A DNA stretch of 64,000 bases from Bordetella parapertussis. GTDB taxonomy: Bacteria; Pseudomonadota; Gammaproteobacteria; Burkholderiales; SG8-41. The stretch covers positions 35,083-99,082 of the forward strand of contig CAMCYP010000009.1 in the NCBI GenBank assembly GCA_945885345.1. Reading direction: 5' to 3'. Numbering within the stretch: the first letter of the stretch is position 1; each line of letters begins with the position of its first letter. The position numbers were made by a program, and so were the translations under genes. The notes beneath the pieces are model-generated. The model searched no databases and was not told the DNA's origin. It saw only the letters and a list, made by a program, of their open reading frames with translations. Positions 28,813-38,833 of this stretch are shown here, piece after piece.

Positions 28813-28992
28813 ATGGCTGTCCAACAAAACAAGAAGTCCCCGTCCAAGCGCGGGATGCACCGTTCACACGACGGGCTCACCAAGCCGGCACTCGCTGTCG
28901 AGCCGACCTCCGGTGAAACGCATCTGCGTCATCACATCAGCCCCAACGGCTACTACCGCGGCAAAAAAATCATCAAAGCCAAAGGCGAGTAA
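28813..28992 (+). CDS. rpmF: 50S ribosomal protein L32
   Basis: 59 residues: it begins [19 protein letters not shown], continues with [15 protein letters not shown], and matches L32 throughout. The zinc-binding cysteines of some L32 forms are absent (C-minus type). A good Shine-Dalgarno (TAGGAGA) precedes the ATG. Its place between yceD and plsX is conserved in proteobacteria and links ribosome and lipid synthesis. Confidence 0.97.
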   Translation: MAVQQNKKSPSKRGMHRSHDGLTKPALAVEPTSGETHLRHHISPNGYYRGKKIIKAKGE

Positions 28993-29057
28993 TCTGCCTT
29001 TGCGGGACGACTGGCTCCGACAAGTAATAACAAACGGAGTCTGAAGAGGAGGATCCC

Positions 29058-30077
29058 ATGATGGATGTGACCGTTGCCATCGATTGCATGGGCGGCGACC
29101 ATGGTGTGCGCGTGACAGTGCCCGCCGCGGTCGAGTGGTCGCGTCGCGATCTGCACTGCAACTTTGTGCTGGTCGGTCTGCAGGATCAGATCCAGGCTGA
29201 ATTGCGGCGTGCCGGCGTCACCGCTGGCGAGCGGTTGCGCATACACCATACGACCGAGGTCGTAACCCTGGATGAGCCGCCGGCCAACGCGCTGCGCGGC
29301 AAGAAGGATTCATCGATGCGCGTTGCCATCGATCTCGTCAAGAACGGGGAAGCGCAGGCCTGCGTCAGCGCCGGTAATACCGGTGCATTGATGGCGATTT
29401 CACGGTTTGTGCTGAAAACGCTGCCCGGCATCGATCGTCCGGCCATTGCCACCATGCTGCCCTCGCTGAAAGGGCACACCCATATTCTCGACCTTGGCGC
29501 CAATGTCGACTGCACTGCGGAACACCTGTTGCAGTTCGCCATCATGGGATCTGAACTGGTGGCCTCGGTCGAGCATAAACCACGGCCGACTGTGGGCCTC
29601 CTCAACATCGGTGAGGAAGACATCAAAGGCAACGAAGTGGTCAAGCAGGCGGCTGTGCTGCTGCGCGCCAGCGACCTCAATTTTCACGGCAACATCGAAA
29701 ACATCTACTTGGGCGAAACCGACGTCGTGGTCTGCGACGGCTTCGTCGGCAACGTCGCACTGAAAACCTCCGAAGGTCTGGCGCAGATGCTCGGCACTTA
29801 CCTGCGCGAGGAATTCGGCCGCAACCTTTTTACAAAACTGCTGGGCCTGGCAGCGATGCCGGTACTCAAGGCGTTCAAGAAACGCGTGGATCATCGCCGC
29901 TACAATGGCGCCAGCCTGCTTGGCTTGCGCGGCATTGTCATCAAGAGCCACGGCTCGGCAGACACATTTGCTTTTTCTTGTGCCATCGAACACGCAATCA
30001 ATGAAGTCCGCACCGGCGTACTGACACACATCAGTGAACGCATGGCGGCACTGGAGCAGAAAGTCCAAACGGCATGA
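29058..30077 (+). CDS. plsX: Phosphate acyltransferase PlsX
   Basis: Makes acyl-phosphate from acyl-ACP for phospholipid synthesis (with PlsY). The N-terminus [13 protein letters not shown] and the segments [23 protein letters not shown] and [12 protein letters not shown] are diagnostic; 339 residues is typical. A Shine-Dalgarno (GAGGAGG) precedes two adjacent ATGs (29058, 29061). Stop overlaps the fabH start by four bases. Confidence 0.96.
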   Translation: MMDVTVAIDCMGGDHGVRVTVPAAVEWSRRDLHCNFVLVGLQDQIQAELRRAGVTAGERLRIHHTTEVVTLDEPPANALRGKKDSSMRVAIDLVKNGEAQACVSAGNTGALMAISRFVLKTLPGIDRPAIATMLPSLKGHTHILDLGANVDCTAEHLLQFAIMGSELVASVEHKPRPTVGLLNIGEEDIKGNEVVKQAAVLLRASDLNFHGNIENIYLGETDVVVCDGFVGNVALKTSEGLAQMLGTYLREEFGRNLFTKLLGLAAMPVLKAFKKRVDHRRYNGASLLGLRGIVIKSHGSADTFAFSCAIEHAINEVRTGVLTHISERMAALEQKVQTA

Positions 30078-31039
30078 CGGTCATCCATTCACGCATCATC
30101 GGTACCGGCAGTTATCTGCCGGAAAAAATCCTGACCAACACGGACTTGGCGGGACTGGTCGAGACTTCAGATGAATGGATACAGCAGCGCACCGGCATCC
30201 GTCAGCGCCACATTGCCGCTGATAACGAAACCACCAGTGATCTGGCATTTAAAGCCTCGCAACGCGCACTCGAGATGGCCGGTATCACACCGGACAAGCT
30301 TGATCTGATCATCGTCGCTACCACCACGCCCGACATGGTGTTCCCGAGTACGGCCTGTCTGCTGCAGGCCAAACTCGGCGCCAAGGGCATGCCCGCATTC
30401 GACGTGCAGGCGGTGTGCAGCGGCTTCGTTTATGCGCTGACTATGGCCGACCAGTTCATACGTTCCGGACAGTACGAACACATCCTCATCGTCGGCGCTG
30501 AAATTTATTCGCGCATACTCGACTGGCAGGATCGCGGCACCTGCGTGCTGTTTGGTGACGGTGCGGGCGCGGTCGTACTCAAACGCAGCACCGAACCCGG
30601 CATCCTGGCCGCGCGCCTGCATGCCGACGGCAGCCATGCGGATATCCTGTCGGTGCCGGGCAGCGTGTGCGGCGGCAAAGTCAGCGGCCGGCCCTTGCTG
30701 CAAATGGACGGCACGGCGGTATTCAAATTTGCGGTGAAAGTGCTGGAAGAAGTGGCGCTGGAAACGCTGGCCGCTGCCGGACTGCAAAAGTCCGACATTG
30801 ACTGGCTGATTCCGCACCAGGCGAATATCCGCATCATCCAGGCAACGGCGAAAAAACTCGACTTGTCGATGGAGCGGGTGATTGCAACGGTGGATCGTCA
30901 TGCCAATACTTCGGCGGCTTCGGTGCCGCTGGCACTGGACGAAGCGGTGCGCGACGGACGCATTAAGCCGGGGCAACACGTGATGCTCGAAGGCGTCGGC
31001 GGCGGATTCACCTGGGGCGCGGTATTGATCAAATGGTAA
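30074..31039 (+). CDS. fabH: 3-oxoacyl-ACP synthase III
   Basis: Starts fatty-acid chains by condensing acetyl-CoA with malonyl-ACP. The catalytic Cys115 is in [13 protein letters not shown], His in IPHQANIRI and Asn in RHANTSAAS, giving the Cys-His-Asn triad. Begins with [12 protein letters not shown] and ends with [13 protein letters not shown] as in the family. ATGA overlap with plsX. Confidence 0.97.
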   Translation: MTVIHSRIIGTGSYLPEKILTNTDLAGLVETSDEWIQQRTGIRQRHIAADNETTSDLAFKASQRALEMAGITPDKLDLIIVATTTPDMVFPSTACLLQAKLGAKGMPAFDVQAVCSGFVYALTMADQFIRSGQYEHILIVGAEIYSRILDWQDRGTCVLFGDGAGAVVLKRSTEPGILAARLHADGSHADILSVPGSVCGGKVSGRPLLQMDGTAVFKFAVKVLEEVALETLAAAGLQKSDIDWLIPHQANIRIIQATAKKLDLSMERVIATVDRHANTSAASVPLALDEAVRDGRIKPGQHVMLEGVGGGFTWGAVLIKW

Positions 31040-31067
31040 ATAAGCGCGTGGCAAGGATTCGTAAAAC

Positions 31068-31997
31068 ATGAAACTGGCTTTGGTATTTCCGGGGCAGGGC
31101 TCGCAGGCGGTGGGCATGATGCAGGGCTTTGCTGACAGTAAAATCGTGCGCGATACCTTTGCTGAGGCTTCGGCCGTTCTGGGGCAGGATTTGTGGCATC
31201 TGGTGGCGACAGGACCTTCCGAAGAATTGAGTGCGACAGTCAACACCCAGCCGGTGATGCTGACCGCGGCCTATGCGATGTACCGCGCCTGGCAGGAAGC
31301 CGGCGGACCAGCGCCGGCCGTGGTCGCCGGACACAGTCTCGGCGAATACACGGCGCTGGTGGTGTCAGGCGTGCTGGCGTTTGCCGATGCCTTGCCGCTG
31401 GTACGCTTCCGTGCGCAAGCCATGCAGGAAGCCGTACCGGTGGGTACCGGCGCAATGGCCGCCATCCTCGGTCTCGATGACGATGCGGTGCGCGCAGCCT
31501 GCGCCGAAGCCGCGCAGGGCGAAATTGTCGAAGCAGTCAATTTCAACGCCCCGAGCCAGGTGGTCATTGCCGGACACAAGGCTGCCGTCGAGCGCGCCTC
31601 CGAGGCAGCCAAGGCGCGCGGCGCCAAACGCGCGGTGATGCTGCCAGTCAGTGCACCATTTCATTCATCGTTGCTGAAACCTGCCGCGGATCGCCTGAAG
31701 GAACGCATGCAGTCCGTGACTTTCCGTGTGCCGCAGATTTCAATCGTCAATAACGTCGATGTGGCAATGGTGAACGACCCCGCACAGATCAAGGATGCGC
31801 TGGCCCGCCAGGCCTGCAATCCCGTACGCTGGGTCGAAACCGTGCGCGCATTTGCCGCGCAGGGCGTGACGCATGTGGTGGAATGCGGCCCGGGCAAGGT
31901 GCTGGCCGGCCTGACCAAGCGCATTGAAGGCAGCCTGCAGGGATATGCGGTTACCGACCCGGCATCGCTGCAGCAAACCATGGAGGCGCTGCGATGA
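31068..31997 (+). CDS. fabD: Malonyl-CoA:ACP transacylase
   Basis: Loads malonate on acyl carrier protein. N-terminal FPGQGSQAVGMM and the nucleophile motif GHSLGEYTALV (Ser90) are present, the catalytic His lies in VSAPFHSSLL, and QVVIAGH and GPGKVLAGL also match. Its last four bases overlap fabG (ATGA). Confidence 0.97.
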   Translation: MKLALVFPGQGSQAVGMMQGFADSKIVRDTFAEASAVLGQDLWHLVATGPSEELSATVNTQPVMLTAAYAMYRAWQEAGGPAPAVVAGHSLGEYTALVVSGVLAFADALPLVRFRAQAMQEAVPVGTGAMAAILGLDDDAVRAACAEAAQGEIVEAVNFNAPSQVVIAGHKAAVERASEAAKARGAKRAVMLPVSAPFHSSLLKPAADRLKERMQSVTFRVPQISIVNNVDVAMVNDPAQIKDALARQACNPVRWVETVRAFAAQGVTHVVECGPGKVLAGLTKRIEGSLQGYAVTDPASLQQTMEALR

Positions 31998-32740
31998 GCA
32001 CATTGAAAGGCAGGGTTGCGCTGGTGACCGGCGCATCACGCGGCATCGGCCAGGGCATCGCGCTGGCGCTGGGCATGGCGGGTGCCACGGTTGCCGGCAC
32101 GGCGACAACGGCAGCCGGTGCCGAAGGCATTACCAAAGAACTGGCGGCGGCCGGCATCACCGGCGCCGGCTATGCGATGGATGTCAACGATCCGGCGCAA
32201 GTCGATGCCGCACTGGCCGCCATCCAGCAGCAATGGGGAGAGGTGGGTATCCTGGTCAACAACGCCGGCGTGACCCGCGACAACCTGCTGATGCGGATGA
32301 AAGACGAGGAATGGGACATGATCATGTCGACCAACCTCAAATCGGTGTATCGCCTGTCCAAGGCGGTCATGCGCAGCATGATGAAGGCGCGCACCGGACG
32401 CATCATCAACGTGACCTCAGTGGTTGGTGCCATGGGCAACGCCGGTCAGAGCAACTATGCGGCGGCCAAGGCTGGCGTCGAGGGATTTTCCCGGGCGCTG
32501 GCGCGGGAAGTCGGCAGCCGCAATATCACCGTAAATTGCGTGGCCCCCGGTTTCATCGATACCGACATGACGCGGGCGCTGAATGATGCGCAGCGGGAAG
32601 GCCTGGTCGGACAGATCCCGCTGGGGCGGCTCGGCACGGTGGCGGATGTCGCCGGCGCGGTGGCCTACCTGGCGTCGGATGCTGCCTCATATGTGACCGG
32701 TTGTACATTGCATGTGAACGGCGGCATGCATATGGGCTAG
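31994..32740 (+). CDS. fabG: 3-oxoacyl-ACP reductase
   Basis: NADPH-dependent short-chain dehydrogenase of the elongation cycle. TGASRGIGQGIA is the cofactor-binding motif, NNAGVTRDNLLMRM follows, the active Ser is in INVTSVVGAMGN and the catalytic YAAAKAG Tyr/Lys pair is intact. Residues VTGCTLHVNGGMHM close it in family style. Coupled to fabD by ATGA. Confidence 0.97.
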   Translation: MSTLKGRVALVTGASRGIGQGIALALGMAGATVAGTATTAAGAEGITKELAAAGITGAGYAMDVNDPAQVDAALAAIQQQWGEVGILVNNAGVTRDNLLMRMKDEEWDMIMSTNLKSVYRLSKAVMRSMMKARTGRIINVTSVVGAMGNAGQSNYAAAKAGVEGFSRALAREVGSRNITVNCVAPGFIDTDMTRALNDAQREGLVGQIPLGRLGTVADVAGAVAYLASDAASYVTGCTLHVNGGMHMG

Positions 32741-32916
32741 AATGCGCGGCAGCTGTTATCCGCTTGGCTTCAAGCATTAGTCATAACCATTTGTTTTTAA
32801 AGGATTTATTAAATCCGGTTTGTGGTAAAATCCACGTTTTTAAGGGGTCATCCGGCGGCTTTGTCGCGATAACGGACCGATCCAAAGATCATTACGCAAT
32901 TCGAAAGGGGACTTAG
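32741..32916 (+). other. Leader region of acpP
   Basis: The 176-bp gap between fabG and acpP contains the 14-mer TTGTTTTTAAAGGA (32791-32804), identical to the one in front of sppA (25725-25738), a possible -10 TAAAAT (32826-32831), and a small GTGG-TAAAAT-CCAC hairpin followed by a T-run. acpP is usually expressed far above its neighbours, so an extra promoter here is expected; I cannot place it precisely. Confidence 0.5.
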
Positions 32917-33156
32917 ATGGAAAATATCGAGCAACGCGTTAAAAAGATTGTTGCCGAGCAACTGGGCGTCAACGAGGCTGACGTCAAGAATGAGTCATCC
33001 TTCGTCAACGACCTCGGCGCCGATTCACTGGACACCGTCGAGCTGGTGATGGCGCTGGAAGAGGAATTTGAGACCGAAATCCCCGATGATGAGGCCGAAA
33101 AAATCACTACGGTGCAGCAGGCTTCCGACTACATCAAGTCACATCTGAAGGCGTAA
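32917..33156 (+). CDS. acpP: Acyl carrier protein
   Basis: 79-residue acidic carrier. The phosphopantetheine Ser37 lies in [19 protein letters not shown]. Begins [18 protein letters not shown], as AcpP normally does. GAAAGGGG serves as Shine-Dalgarno. Two perfect hairpins follow before fabF and may set the acpP:fabF ratio. Confidence 0.98.
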   Translation: MENIEQRVKKIVAEQLGVNEADVKNESSFVNDLGADSLDTVELVMALEEEFETEIPDDEAEKITTVQQASDYIKSHLKA

Positions 33157-33162
33157 GCCCCG

Positions 33163-33182
33163 CGGAAGGGGGTTCCCTTCCG
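33163..33182 (+). terminator. Hairpin 1 in the acpP-fabF gap
   Basis: CGGAAGGG-GGTT-CCCTTCCG, a perfect 8-bp stem beginning 6 bp after the acpP stop. No U-run, so attenuation or 3'-end protection of acpP mRNA is more likely than full termination. Confidence 0.55.
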
Positions 33183-33204
33183 TTGCCGTCAATCTCACAG
33201 CTCA

Positions 33205-33224
33205 GGGAGCGCAATCGCGCTCCC
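33205..33224 (+). terminator. Hairpin 2 in the acpP-fabF gap
   Basis: GGGAGCGC-AATC-GCGCTCCC, a second perfect 8-bp stem, 14 bp before the fabF ATG. It ties up the only purine-rich GGGAG in the gap, and no Shine-Dalgarno stands directly before fabF. Confidence 0.55.
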
Positions 33225-33238
33225 TCCGCATTTAAAAC

Positions 33239-34486
33239 ATGCCGCGTCCAACCACCCGCAGAGTCGTCGTGACCGGACTGGGGATCATTTCCCCGGTCGG
33301 CATCGGCCTGACCGAATCCTGGTCAAACATCACCGCCGGCAAATCCGGCATTGCCAAAGTCACCCGCTTTGATGTCTCCGGGTACACCTCGCAGATTGCC
33401 GGCGAGGTCAAAGGTTTTGACCCGGCCCAATATCTGCCGGTGAAGGAAGCGCGGCGTTTCGACACCTTCATTCACTACGGCCTCGCGGCCGGCATCGATG
33501 CCATCAAGGACGCCGGACTGGATCTGGACAAGCTCAACCGCGAGATGATCGGCGTGTGCATCGGTTCCGGCATCGGTGGTCTGCCGCTGATCGAAGACAC
33601 GCACAATGCCTTGCTCGCGGGCGGGCCGCGCAAGATCTCACCATTTTTTGTTCCAGGCTCGATCATCAACATGATCTCCGGCCAGCTGTCGATCATGTAC
33701 GGGTTGCAGGGGCCGAATATTGCCGTGGTCACCGCTTGTACGACGGCAAACCACAGCATCGGCGAAGCCGGCCGGCTGATCGAATACGGCGACGCCGACG
33801 TCATGATCGCCGGCGGTGCCGAGTCCACTGTTTCTCCGCTGGGCATCGGCGGTTTCTGCGCTGCCCGTGCGCTGTCATCGCGCAACGACGACCCGGCCGC
33901 AGCCAGCCGCCCTTGGGACAAGGACCGCGACGGTTTTGTGATGGGCGAGGGCGCCGGCGTGCTGGTGCTCGAAGAATACGAACATGCCAAAAAACGCGGC
34001 GCGCGGATTTACTGCGAACTGGCGGGTTACGGCCTGAGCGCCGATGCCCACCACATCACCGCGCCCTGTGAAGACGGCGCGGGTGCAGTGCGCTGCATGA
34101 ATCATGCCTTGCGCAACGCCAGCATCAGCCACGATCAGGTTGACTATATCAATGCCCACGGTACTTCGACGCCGCTGGGTGATATTGCTGAAACCATTGC
34201 TGTCAAAAACTGCTTCGGCGCACATGCCAAAAAACTGGCAGTCAGCTCGACCAAATCGATGACCGGCCATCTGCTGGGTGCTGCTGGCGGCATTGAAGCG
34301 GTGTTTTCGGTGTTGGCGATCCGCGACCAGGTCGCGCCGCCGACCATCAACCTGGTCAACCAGGACCCGCAGTGCGATCTGGATTACGTACCGAACACTG
34401 CGCGTCCGATGAAAATCGATATCGCGCTTTCCAATTCCTTCGGATTCGGCGGCACCAACGGCAGTCTGGTGTTCCGCAAGATCTGA
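33239..34486 (+). CDS. fabF: 3-oxoacyl-ACP synthase II
   Basis: Elongating condensing enzyme. The active Cys167 lies in [13 protein letters not shown], the histidines in [11 protein letters not shown] and [15 protein letters not shown]; ends with [13 protein letters not shown]. 415 residues is normal. The 5' side has no clear Shine-Dalgarno and two hairpins precede the start. The following pabC starts 59 bp downstream. Confidence 0.97.
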   Translation: MPRPTTRRVVVTGLGIISPVGIGLTESWSNITAGKSGIAKVTRFDVSGYTSQIAGEVKGFDPAQYLPVKEARRFDTFIHYGLAAGIDAIKDAGLDLDKLNREMIGVCIGSGIGGLPLIEDTHNALLAGGPRKISPFFVPGSIINMISGQLSIMYGLQGPNIAVVTACTTANHSIGEAGRLIEYGDADVMIAGGAESTVSPLGIGGFCAARALSSRNDDPAAASRPWDKDRDGFVMGEGAGVLVLEEYEHAKKRGARIYCELAGYGLSADAHHITAPCEDGAGAVRCMNHALRNASISHDQVDYINAHGTSTPLGDIAETIAVKNCFGAHAKKLAVSSTKSMTGHLLGAAGGIEAVFSVLAIRDQVAPPTINLVNQDPQCDLDYVPNTARPMKIDIALSNSFGFGGTNGSLVFRKI

Positions 34487-34545
34487 ACTTCCATCCCGGC
34501 ATCCTGCCGGCTGATGCTGCGGGAATAACGGGCGAAAGCAACGGC

Positions 34546-35373
34546 ATGCCGATGATCCTGGTCGATGGTTTGCCGGCAAATGCCGTTCCCGCCGATGACC
34601 GCGGTTTTACCTATGGCGACGGCGTGTTCCGCACGCTGGCCATGCGCAACGGCCGTGCGCAATGGTGGCCGCAGCAGTATGCCAAGCTTGCGACAGACTG
34701 CGCTGCATTAAATATCATGCCGCCGGCGGAATCCGTGCTGCGCCGGGACCTCCAGACCATTGCCGTACAACTTCCCGATTGCGCGTTGCGTATCACCGTG
34801 ACCCGCGGCAGCGGCGGACGTGGTTATGCAGTTCCGGAAAACCCGCAATCGCGTCGCATCATCTCCGCCATTCCTCTGCCCGAATATCCTGCGCATTGGC
34901 CGGAGCAGGGCATCAGCCTTCGGGTGTGCGAGCTGCGGCTTTCAGCGCAGCCCCGCCTGGCCGGCATCAAACACCTGAACCGGCTGGAAAACGTGCTGGC
35001 GCGTGCCGAGTGGAGCGATCCTGCAATCGCCGAAGGTCTGCTGCTGGATGAAGCCGGAAATGTCATCGAAGGCACACGCTGCAATGTCTTTATTGTCGAA
35101 GACGGCACACTGCTTACGCCGGATCTGTCGCACTGCGGCGTGGCCGGTGTCACCCGCGATCTGGTAATCACCGCTGCAGAGCGCTACGGTCTGCACTGCC
35201 GGATCGAGGCTATCAACCGCCAGCGGCTGGAAACTGCGACGGAAATTCTGCTGGTCAACAGCCTGATCGGTGTCTGGCCGGTCGCTGCACTGGAGCAACG
35301 CCGCTGGTCGAACTTCAAAGTCGCACCGCTCGTGCGAAAATGGCTCAATGCGTTCGATCACCCGCTTCATTAA
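34546..35373 (+). CDS. pabC: 4-amino-4-deoxychorismate lyase
   Basis: PLP enzyme making 4-aminobenzoate for folate. The class IV aminotransferase fold shows in DDRGFTYGDGVFRTLAMRNG, the PLP lysine in GIKHLNRLENVLAR, and EGTRCNVFIV and GVAGVTRDLV near the end. An upstream frame exists within fabF but 34546 gives the family length of 275 residues; ATG at 34552 is an alternative. Overlaps mltG by 26 bp. Confidence 0.94.
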   Translation: MPMILVDGLPANAVPADDRGFTYGDGVFRTLAMRNGRAQWWPQQYAKLATDCAALNIMPPAESVLRRDLQTIAVQLPDCALRITVTRGSGGRGYAVPENPQSRRIISAIPLPEYPAHWPEQGISLRVCELRLSAQPRLAGIKHLNRLENVLARAEWSDPAIAEGLLLDEAGNVIEGTRCNVFIVEDGTLLTPDLSHCGVAGVTRDLVITAAERYGLHCRIEAINRQRLETATEILLVNSLIGVWPVAALEQRRWSNFKVAPLVRKWLNAFDHPLH

Positions 35374-36358
35374 ATCCCTGATCTGGTCCGGTTTTCTGCT
35401 GGTGGCTGCATGTGCCGCCGGGCTGTATTACTACGCACACGACGAATTGCGGCTGGAGACATCGCCCGTCACCTTCGAATTGCGCGTGGGCAGCAGCCTC
35501 AGGAACGTAGCCACCCAGCTCGCCAAAGCGGGCGTGATCGGGCGACCGGAACTGTTCGAGTTACTGGCGCGTGCGCTCGGCGAATCCGCGAAGCTCAAGG
35601 CCGGCAATTACGAATTTAGCGCACCATTGACACCGCTGAGCCTGCTGCAGCAGATGACGCGCGGCGATGTGGCCCTTCTGGCGGTCACTTTTGTCGAAGG
35701 CTCAACTTTCCGGCAGATGCGCAAGGCCCTGCAGGACAATCCGAAAATACGCGCCGAAACGGCGGCAATGACGGAAACGGAGCTGCTGGAGAAACTGGAA
35801 ATCCCGCAACCGCGGGGCGAAGGCTGGTTTTTCCCGGACACCTATCATTTCAGTGCGGGCACCAGCGACCTGGCAATTCTGCGCCGCGCAAACCGGTTGA
35901 TGCTGCACTATCTCAATCAGGAATGGGAGCGCCGCGCGCCCGGTCTGCCGCTGAAATCGCCAATGGAGGCGCTGATTCTGGCTTCGATTGTTGAAAAGGA
36001 AACCGGAAAACCGGAAGAGCGAGGAATGGTTGCCGCGGTATTCATCAACCGGCTGCGCATCGGCATGCTGCTGCAGACCGACCCGACGGTGATCTATGGC
36101 ATGGGTGAATCCTTCGATGGCAACATTCGCAGAGGCGATCTGACGACGGATACGCCCTACAATACGTACACCCGTGCCGGTCTGCCTCCCACACCCATCG
36201 CCATGCCAGGACTTGAAGCCTTGCGCGCAACGCTGAATCCCGCGCCCAGCAACGCACTGTACTTTGTCGCGCGCGGCGACGGCACGTCGAAATTTTCGCG
36301 TACGCTGACGGAGCACGAGCGCGCGGTGACCCAATACCAGCGCCGGGGGCGGAAATGA
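35348..36358 (+). CDS. mltG: Endolytic murein transglycosylase
   Basis: Inner-membrane lytic transglycosylase that cuts nascent peptidoglycan and ends glycan strands (YceG family). A membrane anchor ([20 protein letters not shown]) follows the start, then the LysM-like part with [11 protein letters not shown], and the catalytic domain with [26 protein letters not shown] (catalytic Glu), then [10 protein letters not shown] and [13 protein letters not shown]. The start lies in pabC; no better start is available near the membrane segment. Coupled to tmk by ATGA. Confidence 0.95.
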   Translation: MRSITRFIKSLIWSGFLLVAACAAGLYYYAHDELRLETSPVTFELRVGSSLRNVATQLAKAGVIGRPELFELLARALGESAKLKAGNYEFSAPLTPLSLLQQMTRGDVALLAVTFVEGSTFRQMRKALQDNPKIRAETAAMTETELLEKLEIPQPRGEGWFFPDTYHFSAGTSDLAILRRANRLMLHYLNQEWERRAPGLPLKSPMEALILASIVEKETGKPEERGMVAAVFINRLRIGMLLQTDPTVIYGMGESFDGNIRRGDLTTDTPYNTYTRAGLPPTPIAMPGLEALRATLNPAPSNALYFVARGDGTSKFSRTLTEHERAVTQYQRRGRK

Positions 36359-36969
36359 GTCGCGGCAAATTCATTACGCTGGAAGGCATGGACGGCGCCG
36401 GCAAAACCACGCACCTGGAATGGCTGCGCGGAAAACTGGCGGCACGCGGCATCGCACTGACGGTCACCCGCGAACCCGGTGGCACAGCGCTGGGTGAAGC
36501 CCTGCGCAGACTGCTGCTCGACAATCACGACCCACGCAACCCGGAGTCCGAAGCGTTGCTGATGTTTGCCGCGCGGCGGGAGCATATTGCCCAGGTTATC
36601 GAGCCGGCCCTGGCAACCGGCCACTGTGTGTTATGCGATCGCTTCACTGACGCCACCTATGCCTATCAGGCGGGCGGCAGCGGCATGGCCTGGGAACGGG
36701 TAGCCGCACTGGAGCAGTGGGTGCAGGGCGCGCTGCAGCCGGACCTGACGCTGTACTTTGATCTGGATCCGGCGCTCGGCCGGGCTCGCGCCCGGCAGGC
36801 CCGCGAACCGGATCGCTTCGAACGGGAAAAACAGGCGTTTTACGAGCGGGTAAGGGCGGCTTACCTGCGCCGGGCTGCTGAACATCCGCGCCGGATTCGT
36901 GTAATTGATGCTTCCCGGAGCATTTCTGAGATACAACTCGAACTTGAGAGTACCGTCTTAAGCATTTGA
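36355..36969 (+). CDS. tmk: Thymidylate kinase
   Basis: Phosphorylates dTMP to dTDP. P-loop [14 protein letters not shown], then [14 protein letters not shown], the DR(F/Y) motif in [12 protein letters not shown] and a lid region with [14 protein letters not shown]. 204 residues. The stop codon lies inside the first copy of a TTTGATTTTAA motif that recurs in the AT-rich gap before holB. Confidence 0.96.
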   Translation: MSRGKFITLEGMDGAGKTTHLEWLRGKLAARGIALTVTREPGGTALGEALRRLLLDNHDPRNPESEALLMFAARREHIAQVIEPALATGHCVLCDRFTDATYAYQAGGSGMAWERVAALEQWVQGALQPDLTLYFDLDPALGRARARQAREPDRFEREKQAFYERVRAAYLRRAAEHPRRIRVIDASRSISEIQLELESTVLSI

Positions 36970-37046
36970 TTTTAAATATTATTTAAATAACCCTTTGATT
37001 TTAATAAAGTACTTTCGATTACCCCATTCAAAGTATTGATTTTTAA
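36965..37046 (+). repeat. AT-rich tmk-holB junction with repeated TTTGATTTTAA
   Basis: TTTGATTTTAA occurs exactly at 36965-36975 and 36994-37004, and ATTGATTTTTAA at 37035-37046 runs into the holB start. The stretch is strikingly AT-rich compared with its neighbours, and holB has no clear Shine-Dalgarno. The same core also lies at 43497-43506 (minus strand) and a similar sequence at 9649-9678. Confidence 0.65.
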
Positions 37047-38056
37047 TGACTATCTGGTTCAAAGATGAGCTGAAGGCGGTGTTGGCGCAAAAAGCGCAGC
37101 TGGCGCACGCCCTGCTGATCAAGGGGCCGCGCGGCATCGGCAAACAAGCCTTTGGCATGGAACTGGCGCAGGCCTTGTTATGCGAAACCCCGGCGCCGGA
37201 TGGCGCGGCCTGTGGTCATTGCAAAGCCTGCAACTGGTTCGCCTCTGGCGCTCACCCCGATTTCCGCGTGCTGGCACCGATCACGGAAGGTGACCCCGAA
37301 GCCGAGACCGAAGAGGGTGGCAAAAAAGCCAAAGCCAGTCCCTGGATCAGCATCGAGCAGGTGCGCGAACTGCATGACTTTATTTACGTCTCCAGTCACC
37401 GCGGTGGACGCAAAGTGATTCTCGTCTGTCCGGCGGAAGCCCTGAACGTCAATGCCGCCAATGCCCTGCTGAAAAGCCTCGAAGAACCACCGGCACAGAC
37501 CCATTTCATCCTGATCAGCCACCGGCCGCATCGCCTGCCGCGCACCATCATCAGCCGCTGCCGGCAACTCAATCTGCAGCAGCCGGACCGTGCCACGGCA
37601 CTGGCCTGGCTGGGCGGGCAGGGCGTGGCTGATGCGGAAGTGGCTCTGGCGCAATCGTCCGGCGCACCGCTGCTGGCGCTGGCCGCCAGCGAAGGCGAAG
37701 AGCTGGCAGGGCGCCGCGATTTCCTGGCGCGCATCGCCCCGCCCGATTTTGATCCACTGGTGATCGCCGAATCGTTCCGAGATCTGCCGCTGGAGCGCTT
37801 CATCGGCTGGCTGCAGAAATGGACTTACGACATTGCCGAGCTGCACATGCTCGGCACCATCCGCTTCAACCCGGATCTGGCGCGCGAACTGGCCATCATC
37901 GCCAAACGCGTGGAGCCACTGGCGGCACTGCGCCTGCACCGCAAGCTGGTGCGCGAGCAGCGCAATATCCATCATCCGCTGAATGGCCGTTTGTATATTG
38001 AGAGCGTGCTGCTGGCTTATGCGGCAGTCGTTAACCCTTCGCGCAAGGCGGCGTAA
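37046..38056 (+). CDS. holB: DNA polymerase III delta' subunit
   Basis: Clamp-loader subunit. An AAA+ domain begins with LLIKGPRGIGKQAFGMELAQALLC, a zinc-binding segment CGHCKACNWF follows (with an extra Cys before it), and IEQVRELHDFIYVSSHRGGRKVILV and ANALLKSLEEPPAQTHFILIS are typical of delta'. 336 residues. Only 5 bp separate it from tatD; the pilZ gene often found between them is absent. Confidence 0.94.
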   Translation: MTIWFKDELKAVLAQKAQLAHALLIKGPRGIGKQAFGMELAQALLCETPAPDGAACGHCKACNWFASGAHPDFRVLAPITEGDPEAETEEGGKKAKASPWISIEQVRELHDFIYVSSHRGGRKVILVCPAEALNVNAANALLKSLEEPPAQTHFILISHRPHRLPRTIISRCRQLNLQQPDRATALAWLGGQGVADAEVALAQSSGAPLLALAASEGEELAGRRDFLARIAPPDFDPLVIAESFRDLPLERFIGWLQKWTYDIAELHMLGTIRFNPDLARELAIIAKRVEPLAALRLHRKLVREQRNIHHPLNGRLYIESVLLAYAAVVNPSRKAA

Positions 38057-38061
38057 GCGCG

Positions 38062-38829
38062 ATGCTGGTCGATTCGCACTGCCATCTCGATTTTCCTGAG
38101 CTCGCTGACAACCTGCCCGCGATCCTGGAAAAAATGCGCGAAAACGATGTCGGTGCCGCACTTTGCATCAGCGTGACGCTGGAAGATTTTCCGAAGGTGC
38201 TGGCGCTGGCCGAACAGCATGACAACCTGTATGCCTCGGTCGGTGTGCATCCCGATTATCCCGACTTGCGCGAACCGACCGTCGCTGAACTGGTCGAACT
38301 GGCACAACATCCGAAGGTGGTGGCGATTGGCGAAACCGGCCTCGACTATTACCGGCTCAGCGGTGACTTGGAATGGCAGCGCGAACGTTTCCGTGTGCAC
38401 ATCCGCGCCGCGCGACAGTCACGCAAACCGCTGATCATCCACACCCGATCAGCGTCAGCAGATACCTTGCGGCTGATGCGGGAAGAGGGCGCAAGTGAGG
38501 CGGGCGGTGTGATGCATTGTTTTACAGAGAGCTGGGAAGTGGCGCAGGGTGCTTTGGAAATGGGCTTCCATATCTCGTTTTCGGGCATCGTGACCTTTAA
38601 AAATGCCAAGGACCTGAAGGACGTGGCCAGGCAGGTGCCGCTGGACCGACTGCTGGTGGAAACCGATTCGCCCTACCTGGCGCCGGTGCCGTACCGCGGA
38701 AAAACCAACCAGCCGGCATGGGTCAAGCACGTCGCTGAAGAAGTCGCCAGGCTGCAGAATCGGACATTTGCTGAGATTGCTGCTGCAACGACTGGAAATT
38801 TTTATAAATTATTCAATATAAACATATAA
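38062..38829 (+). CDS. tatD: TatD family metal-dependent DNase
   Basis: TIM-barrel hydrolase of the TatD family. It starts with the metal-binding DSHCHLDF (His6, His8), and has AIGETGLDYYR, PLIIHTRSA, MHCFTES and the final VETDSPYLAPVPYRGKTNQP. 255 residues. Members act as 3'-5' exonuclease on DNA or RNA and help repair oxidised DNA. It ends in an AT-rich stretch leading to the ankyrin gene 4 bp later. Confidence 0.94.
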   Translation: MLVDSHCHLDFPELADNLPAILEKMRENDVGAALCISVTLEDFPKVLALAEQHDNLYASVGVHPDYPDLREPTVAELVELAQHPKVVAIGETGLDYYRLSGDLEWQRERFRVHIRAARQSRKPLIIHTRSASADTLRLMREEGASEAGGVMHCFTESWEVAQGALEMGFHISFSGIVTFKNAKDLKDVARQVPLDRLLVETDSPYLAPVPYRGKTNQPAWVKHVAEEVARLQNRTFAEIAAATTGNFYKLFNINI

Positions 38830-38833
38830 ATAA

